NCBI GenBank assembly: GCA_946478775.1
Contig: CAMLDR010000121.1
Span: 1 to 13,023, forward strand
Direction: 5' to 3'
Source of the DNA: an uncultured Flavobacteriales bacterium
GTDB lineage: Bacteria > Bacteroidota > Bacteroidia > Flavobacteriales > Crocinitomicaceae
Length of the DNA: 13,023 bases
Part shown: piece by piece, positions 5,571-10,582 of the stretch
Numbering within the stretch: the first letter of the stretch is position 1
Layout of the letters: each line of letters starts with the position of its first letter
Position numbers and translations under genes: made by a program
The notes under the pieces: model-generated
The model's database searches: none
What the model was told of the DNA's origin: nothing
What the model saw: the letters and a program-made list of their open reading frames with translations, nothing else

Positions 5571-6641
5571 ATGAAGTTGGGAGCAATTTTCAAAGAAGCA
5601 CGTACAAAGTTCAATTACACATTGAAAGAACTGTCCACTCTTTCGGGAATAGATACCGCTTTGTTAAACAAGTATGAAAAGGGAGAGAGGCAACCTTCTG
5701 AAAAGCATCTTCAGTTATTGATTATAAATCTGGGGCTGGATGAAGATGAAACAAAGGCAAATTGGATAGGTGAACGGATTTATGCCCTGTTCGATGAAGA
5801 CAGCCATTTGTTTGAAAAAGCAATGCAGGTTGCAGAAGCCCGTGTTAATTATAATCGCAAGAGCAAAACCTCGTATGAAAAAACGCTTTCTTCTGAGTTG
5901 AGTGAATTGCTTGAGGAGTGTTCTAAACTAGTTAAAGTTTGGTCCTCCAAACGGCCTTTAAATCAAATACAGCTTCAAAAGATGGAAGAATACTTCAATT
6001 TGAATTATACTTATGAAAGCAATCGAATTGAGGGAAACACATTGACTTTGCAGGAAACTTATCTGGTCGTCAACGATGGAATTACTGTAGGCGGAAAATC
6101 TGTTAGAGAGCATTTGGAAGTGATAAACCATACGGAAGCGATTAGTTATCTTGGAGAAATCGTTCAGAATAAAACGGCTTTTTCAGAGCGTGTTTTAAAG
6201 GAAATCCATCATTTGATACTGAAAGGAATAGATCGGGAGAATGCTGGAGTTTATCGTTCCATTGGTGTCCGTATTTCCGGGAGTACGCATCTCCCGCCTG
6301 AACCTTATATGCTAATTCCATTAATGGAGGAAGTATTTATCTATTATAAGGAAAATAAAGGAGTGCTTCATCCGGTTGTCCTTGCGGCTGAGATGCATGA
6401 GCGTATTGTGCGTATCCATCCGTTCATAGATGGTAATGGACGAACCTGCAGGTTGATCATGAATCTTATTTTGATGCAGCATGGCTACCCGATTGCAAAT
6501 ATTAAAGGAGAGCTTGAAAACAGACTTCGTTATTACAATGCATTGGAAACGGCTCCTATAGACAATAAGAATGCATTTTACACCTTAATTACCGAAACAG
6601 TTATTCACGCGTTGAAAGAACATATTGCTCTTTGCGGTTAA
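5571..6641 (+). CDS. HTH-Fic fusion: Xre-type DNA-binding domain with Fic AMP-transferase domain
   Basis: A 356-residue two-domain protein. Residues 1-56 are an Xre/Cro-CI helix-turn-helix (FKEARTKFNYTLKELSTLSG, then the ALLNKYEKGERQPSEKHL recognition-helix region). Residues 57-135 look largely helical. From about 140 comes a Fic domain with the full catalytic motif HPFIDGNGRTCR at 283-294 (HxFx[D/E]GNGRxxR, catalytic His283). Upstream is SNRIEG at 150-155, matching the inhibitory motif [S/T]xxxE[G/N], whose Glu (Glu154) obstructs the ATP gamma-phosphate site. This makes it a class II, self-inhibited Fic protein. Such enzymes usually transfer AMP to a hydroxyl side chain of a target protein; the target here is unknown. 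No separate antitoxin gene adjoins it. Flanking terminators, its own promoter and a dyad at the start indicate an independently controlled gene, probably autoregulated. Confidence 0.93.
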   Translation: MKLGAIFKEARTKFNYTLKELSTLSGIDTALLNKYEKGERQPSEKHLQLLIINLGLDEDETKANWIGERIYALFDEDSHLFEKAMQVAEARVNYNRKSKTSYEKTLSSELSELLEECSKLVKVWSSKRPLNQIQLQKMEEYFNLNYTYESNRIEGNTLTLQETYLVVNDGITVGGKSVREHLEVINHTEAISYLGEIVQNKTAFSERVLKEIHHLILKGIDRENAGVYRSIGVRISGSTHLPPEPYMLIPLMEEVFIYYKENKGVLHPVVLAAEMHERIVRIHPFIDGNGRTCRLIMNLILMQHGYPIANIKGELENRLRYYNALETAPIDNKNAFYTLITETVIHALKEHIALCG

Positions 6642-6649
6642 TTCAAAAC

Positions 6650-6683
6650 AACCCCCTTGTTCCAATTAAAGCAAGGGGGTTTT
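6650..6683. terminator. Bidirectional terminator between the convergent Fic and CoA-binding genes
   Basis: AACCCCCTTG (6650-6659) pairs perfectly with CAAGGGGGTT (6672-6681) around a 12-base loop. The plus strand leaves as TTTT, and the minus strand leaves as TGTTTTG. It starts 8 bases after the Fic stop and ends 8 bases from the stop of the CoA-binding gene, so it can serve both. Confidence 0.88.
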
Positions 6684-6690
6684 ACACTAC

Positions 6691-7050
6691 TTAATATGTG
6701 CCAATTGATAACATCACCAAGGTACATCCGATTTCGGGATGGATCTTTGCTGCTTTCAATTTTTGAATAAACTCTGGGTTTTCTGTTCCAGGATTGAAAA
6801 TGACCCGATTTGGTTTCAATGCAATGATCTTATCAATATACCCTTCCTGGTTTTGCGGACCCAAATATAAAGTAACCGTTTCAATGTTCCAGTTTGGGTT
6901 CCATTCCGTTTCAATTTCGACGTCCAGCACTGTTCCTGCTTTTTGCCCGAAAGCCACTACCGGATATTTCTTGCTTCTCAATGCGCGAATAGCTCTGTTT
7001 GCGTAACGATCTTCTTTTGTTGTTGCTCCTATGACCAATGTTTGTTCCAT
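6691..7050 (-). CDS. CoA-binding domain protein (YccU-like)
   Basis: A 119-residue single-domain protein with the Rossmann-like fold of the CoA-binding family. VIGATTKEDRYANRAIRALRSKKYPVVAFG (6-35) forms the first strand, the nucleotide-binding glycine turn and the YANRA helix. A second beta-alpha unit leads to FNPGTENPEF (85-94), and the end has IGCTLVMLSIGTY (107-119), the family's late Cys-containing block. The length is typical of the stand-alone family. Members bind CoA or related nucleotides, but the physiological role is undefined. It is transcribed alone, convergent with the Fic gene. Upstream lies the OmpA-gene terminator. I see no convincing promoter box in the 93-base spacer. Confidence 0.87.
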   Translation of the reverse strand: MEQTLVIGATTKEDRYANRAIRALRSKKYPVVAFGQKAGTVLDVEIETEWNPNWNIETVTLYLGPQNQEGYIDKIIALKPNRVIFNPGTENPEFIQKLKAAKIHPEIGCTLVMLSIGTY

Positions 7051-7095
7051 GTGAATGACTTTTGTTTGTATCCTTTAAGTTACGAATTATTCCAT

Positions 7096-7123
7096 AAAAA
7101 AAGACACCCAAAAGAGTGCCTTT
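7096..7123 (-). terminator. Terminator of the cargo-PorP-OmpA run
   Basis: On the minus strand AAAGGCAC (7123-7116) pairs with GTGTCTTT (7107-7100) in RNA, using one G-U wobble, and is followed by a T-run. It lies 20 bases after the OmpA-family stop. On the plus strand the same position would be an A-C mismatch and there is no T-tract, so it works in one direction only. Confidence 0.8.
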
Positions 7124-7143
7124 CTTGGATGTCCATCCGGCGA

Positions 7144-8109
7144 TTATTTCCCATCCAGGATCTGGTATAATTCGTTTAAGTTTGGAGAGATAATGACTTC
7201 AATTCTTCTGTTTTTGGCTTTGTCTTTTATGTCAACAGGATGGTATTCGCCTCTTCCTGCCGCCATCAGCTGCATGGGGTTCATTTTGCTGTTTGCTACC
7301 ATGATCTCTACCACCGCTGTCGAACGGAGAACACTCAGTTCCCAGTTGTTTTTAGGATGAGCAGTTGTTGCCAGTTTATCCGTATCAGTATGTCCTTCTA
7401 CAATGATCTCTAAATCTTTTTCGTTTTCCAATACTTTTGCCAGATCAACCAACGCTTTCTTGCCTTCCGTTTCTACAGTGGTGCTTCCGGATGCAAAAAG
7501 TAATTTGGCTTCCAGTGAAACGTAGATCTTTCCGTTTTTCTCAATAACGGTAAGTCCTTTGTTTTCAAACCCTTTCAAAGCTGCTGAAACACGTGTTTTC
7601 AATTGTTTCATCGCATCGTCTTTACGCTTGATCATTTCTTCCAGTTCCGTTACGCGCTCTTCCCTTTCGATTAGCAGTTTCTCTTTGGCAACCAACTCGC
7701 TTTCCAATACTTTCAATGCGTCTTCTTTGCGCTGAAGTTCCTGGTTCTTCGCGTCGATATCAGCCTGGTAATTTGCAGATTCTTTTTGTCCTTTCATGCG
7801 CATCTGGTCCAGCTTCTGTTCATAAGCTTCGTTTTGCGCTACCTGTAAATCATATTGTGCCTGCAAAAAACGCAGGTTCGAACCCAGTTCTAATGTATCC
7901 TTCTTCAGAGAAAGTATGTCCTTACGAAATTGGTCTACCATGACCTGAAGGTCTTTCGCTTTTCCTTCGTTGTCGATGCTTGAAGCTTTGTATTTATTCA
8001 ATTCTTCGCTGCAAACTTTCTCTCTTTCAAGAAGCTCGTTGTATTTTTTTGCCGGCACGCATGCTGCCAGTATGCAAGTTAGTGCGATTATATAAAGTTG
8101 TGTTTTCAT
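7144..8109 (-). CDS. OmpA-family lipoprotein with a long coiled coil
   Basis: A 321-residue envelope protein. A lipoprotein signal (IALTCILAAC) puts the lipidated cysteine at 17. Residues about 22-175 are heptad-like and rich in E, K, Q and L, a long coiled coil. Residues about 183-310 are an OmpA C-terminal domain that binds peptidoglycan: LLFASGST (203-210), EGHTDTDK (238-245) with Asp242, NWELSVLRSTAVV (255-267), AAGRGEYHPV (283-292) and NRRIEVIISP (300-309), whose arginines contact diaminopimelate. It probably tethers the outer membrane to the cell wall across the periplasm. It lies 97 bases downstream of the PorP/SprF gene with no terminator visible between, so it may belong to that transcript. 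This order (cargo, PorP, OmpA) is common in Bacteroidota. It lacks the TPR and propeller domains of PorE. Confidence 0.9.
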   Translation of the reverse strand: MKTQLYIIALTCILAACVPAKKYNELLEREKVCSEELNKYKASSIDNEGKAKDLQVMVDQFRKDILSLKKDTLELGSNLRFLQAQYDLQVAQNEAYEQKLDQMRMKGQKESANYQADIDAKNQELQRKEDALKVLESELVAKEKLLIEREERVTELEEMIKRKDDAMKQLKTRVSAALKGFENKGLTVIEKNGKIYVSLEAKLLFASGSTTVETEGKKALVDLAKVLENEKDLEIIVEGHTDTDKLATTAHPKNNWELSVLRSTAVVEIMVANSKMNPMQLMAAGRGEYHPVDIKDKAKNRRIEVIISPNLNELYQILDGK

Positions 8110-8206
8110 TCAAAAAATGCTTTAAGTTCAAATTTCGAAAGAAAACAGCCGGGAAAAAGCAGGAGGGGAGATACTTATAAACAGTGAAATCTGAATAGAG
8201 GTTGGT

Positions 8207-9136
8207 TCAATCAAAATCGGCACAACCCGAAGTGTTTTCTACACGCTGTTTACACGGAGAAAATGAAAGGGTTATTTCATGTGAATGGAAGGTGTTCGGC
8301 CTCATTTTAGAAAGGATGAAATCATAGGAATAACCCAGTTTCCACTTTTCTTTAAAGCGGAACCCTACCATAGCGATTAAAGCATCTGTATTCCTTAAAC
8401 CCAGACCAATATTGAATTTGCGCTGAAATTCTAACAGTGCGTGAATTTGTAATTCAATAGGCGTATTCTTTGTGTAAGCGATGTACATTCCCGGGAACAG
8501 GTCCACTTTCGGATTGAGATTGAATTTATATCCTCCTGTTACCATTGCATGCATTTGCGAACCGGCATTTGTTCCGATGATGTTCCACTTTTGAGGGATC
8601 AATTCATACAACGTGAACCCTGCAAAATAGTTCTTGCCGTTCCACCAGGCTCCGAAAGTAGCTGTCGGAAGAATTTGAGAAGCGCTTCCGTTTATTGTTG
8701 GATCCGGGGTTAAAGGTTTTGCCTTGTCCAAATCGAATGAAAGCTGCCGTGCACCAACTGCCAGGCCTAAAGACAAGCGATTGGTCAATGAAAAGTTGAA
8801 ATGGCCGGCGTAGGACAGCTGTACGCGAACATCCTGGAACGGTCCGATGTTATCCAGATATACCATTCCGCCTAAACCGTGTCTTCCGCTTAAGAATTTA
8901 CGCCGCTTTGCCTGCAATGGAGCATGAACACTTACCCAACCGGTGTAAGGAGCTCCTTCTACTTTAACCCATTGACCTCTGAATGAAGCTTGTGCTTCCA
9001 GGCAGGTTTTAATTCCGGTATAAGCAGGATTTATAGCGTATTGATGGTGGATCCATTGCGACATGTGGCTTACTTGCTGTCCGTAGGAAAAACGAGCAGT
9101 CATCAAAATAAATATGCAGAGCACGATCTTTTTCAT
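8207..9136 (-). CDS. PorP/SprF family type IX secretion outer-membrane protein
   Basis: A 309-residue outer-membrane beta-barrel of the PorP/SprF family. Residues 1-19 are a signal peptide (ending FSYG) before QQVSHMSQWIHHQYAINPAYTG, the family opening. FRGQWVKVEGAPYTGWVSVHAPL (52-74) is the second hallmark. Glycine/aromatic alternating strands such as GLGGMVYLDNIGPF (87-100) run to the C-terminal strand HSHEITLSFSP. SprF of Flavobacterium is required for secretion of the adhesin SprB, which carries a type B C-terminal domain. The gene starts within the stop codon of the upstream type B cargo (TGATG, one-base overlap at 9136), so the two are translationally coupled. I infer that this protein serves that cargo. 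The C-terminus has three cysteines (CKQRVENTSGCADFD, plus Cys45 near the N-terminus), somewhat unusual for an exported barrel. Confidence 0.93.
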   Translation of the reverse strand: MKKIVLCIFILMTARFSYGQQVSHMSQWIHHQYAINPAYTGIKTCLEAQASFRGQWVKVEGAPYTGWVSVHAPLQAKRRKFLSGRHGLGGMVYLDNIGPFQDVRVQLSYAGHFNFSLTNRLSLGLAVGARQLSFDLDKAKPLTPDPTINGSASQILPTATFGAWWNGKNYFAGFTLYELIPQKWNIIGTNAGSQMHAMVTGGYKFNLNPKVDLFPGMYIAYTKNTPIELQIHALLEFQRKFNIGLGLRNTDALIAMVGFRFKEKWKLGYSYDFILSKMRPNTFHSHEITLSFSPCKQRVENTSGCADFD

Positions 9137-10425
9137 CAGCGGATTACGGTAATACTTCCTTTAAGAGGTTTGGTGTCATTATTCTGACGCAAATCCAGTG
9201 AATAAAAATAAACACCATCTGAAACCGGTTTTCCCTTATTGGTGCCGTCCCAGGCTTTGGTTAGACTGTAACCGGCAATCTCGGCAATTTTTTGCCCCCA
9301 GCGATCGTAAATAACCACCTGTGCATCCGGGTAAAAACCAATTCCATCGATTACCCATTTATCATTATGTCCGTCACCGTTAGGAGAAAAACTTCCCGGA
9401 ATATCCAGGTTGTTTGAAACGAAAACAGTCATTTCGTCTGAAAGCGAACAATTTGCATTCAAGGCGGTTAAGGTATAAACGGTTGTTTCTTCCGGAGTGG
9501 CAAAAGTGGTAATGGAGTAGGGGGTGTTGAGTGTTTGGGTCGGACTCCATATAAAATCCGTTCCGTTTGAAGTTCCGGTAATCTGAAGACTACTTCCGGC
9601 CTGGATCGTGTAATCGGGTCCGGCGTCAACTGTTAATGGATCTACTGCAACCGCAGGATAAGAATAGTTCAGTGTGTCCGGACAAACAGCGAAACAACTG
9701 CATTCCACGGAAACCACATCGCCGTTTTGTAAATTACTGGTAATCCACAAAGAAGTTTGAGTAACTGCGGTCAGAACCCCATTTACAGACCAGCTAAAAT
9801 CACTGGTGTCCGTGCAGTTTGATAAATATGCTGTGAAAGAAATGGGGGTTTCGGGACACACCGTAAAAGTTGGTCCTCCGATCGAAAGCCCCGGAGCAGG
9901 TCTATCAAAACCCGTCCCTGATCCGATGAGGTCAAAACTGGCTTCAGCAGGTAAAACTGCACCGCCGTTGGTTGCTCCGTTAACGACTAAGTAATAAGTC
10001 GTGTTTGCGGGAAGTCCCAATGCTGTTAAACTGAAAGTTCCTGCAGAACCGGCTTCACAATTACTAATCAATGTGTAGGTTGCTGCATCGCATGGAATAA
10101 TGGCCTGAACGATGGCAGCCTGTAATTCCGTGCCGCGGGTTGGCTGGAAATTAAATAAAATATTGCTAAAGTTAAAGACTACGTCACCACCTGTTACATT
10201 GGTATTGAATTGATACCAAACGCTATTCGTTCCGGAAAAGCAGAAGGTAAAATCATCTTCACAATCCGGACACACTGTTGCAGTTGCGCTGATGTTGGAA
10301 CCGGTAACAGAAACATTCGGACACAAAGGAGTTGCGCTCGGACAGGCGTCATTTGTCAACTGGGCGAACCCGGAAGCCACACTTAAAAACGAGATTAACA
10401 ATACTTTAACAGCGCCGAGATTCAT
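9136..10425 (-). CDS. Secreted cell-surface protein with T9SS type B (gliding-motility-type) C-terminal sorting domain
   Basis: With the start at 10425 the product has 429 residues and opens with a clean signal peptide, MNLGAVKVLLISFLSVASGF, cleaved near AQ-LTND. The frame is open to an ATG at 10506, but the extra 27 residues are polar and would bury the signal, so the inner start is preferred. The next region begins with NDACPSATPLCP, has several cysteine pairs and resembles a beta-sandwich. It is followed by a cysteine-containing PKD/Ig-like segment ending VYTLTALNANCSLSDEMTVFV. The last 90 residues or so are the type B sorting domain (CHU_C / TIGR04131 type): SFSPNGDGHNDKWVI, VVIYDRWGQKI, AWDGTNKGKPVSDGVYFY and the ending KGSITVIR. 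Such domains direct passage through the type IX system and cell-surface attachment. No enzymatic motif was recognised, so it may be an adhesin or structural surface protein. The PorP/SprF gene follows with overlap. Confidence 0.9.
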   Translation of the reverse strand: MNLGAVKVLLISFLSVASGFAQLTNDACPSATPLCPNVSVTGSNISATATVCPDCEDDFTFCFSGTNSVWYQFNTNVTGGDVVFNFSNILFNFQPTRGTELQAAIVQAIIPCDAATYTLISNCEAGSAGTFSLTALGLPANTTYYLVVNGATNGGAVLPAEASFDLIGSGTGFDRPAPGLSIGGPTFTVCPETPISFTAYLSNCTDTSDFSWSVNGVLTAVTQTSLWITSNLQNGDVVSVECSCFAVCPDTLNYSYPAVAVDPLTVDAGPDYTIQAGSSLQITGTSNGTDFIWSPTQTLNTPYSITTFATPEETTVYTLTALNANCSLSDEMTVFVSNNLDIPGSFSPNGDGHNDKWVIDGIGFYPDAQVVIYDRWGQKIAEIAGYSLTKAWDGTNKGKPVSDGVYFYSLDLRQNNDTKPLKGSITVIR

Positions 10426-10489
10426 GTGCGAAAGATGCGTATATGATTGTAAAACTAATACATTCAGAGATATTTTGATCGTTTTTTCG

Positions 10490-10577
10490 TAGTTTCGCGC
10501 CGTCAATTTTGTTAAATGAAAGTCTTTTTGTGCTTTTTTGGCACAGGAATGGTTAGCGACGAAATAGATTAAACTTG
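10490..10577 (+). promoter_or_regulatory. Candidate promoter boxes for the barrel-Ig repeat gene
   Basis: The 157-base divergent spacer (10426-10582) holds two imperfect -7-like boxes on the plus strand: TAGTTTCG at 10490-10497 and TAAACTTG at 10570-10577, each one base off TAnnTTTG. The second ends five bases before the ATG, the same spacing as at ftsX. Neither has TTG at a good -33 distance. For the leftward gene only TAGTTTTA (10450-10457, minus strand) is similar. All are weak. Confidence 0.25.
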
Positions 10578-10582
10578 AGACT

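Noticed and set aside
5571..6641. Fic gene as half of a classical two-gene toxin-antitoxin module
   Set aside because: Terminators flank the gene on both sides, no small antitoxin frame adjoins it, and the inhibitory motif is already inside the same protein.
7127..7138. GGATG-TC-CATCC hairpin just after the OmpA-family stop
   Set aside because: The two-base loop is too tight for a stable RNA hairpin, and the real terminator with its T-run is immediately beyond it.
10531..10546. TGTGC/GCACA hairpin with a T-rich loop in the divergent spacer, considered as a terminator
   Set aside because: The stem is only 5 bp, the T-run is in the loop rather than after the stem, and no gene ends there.
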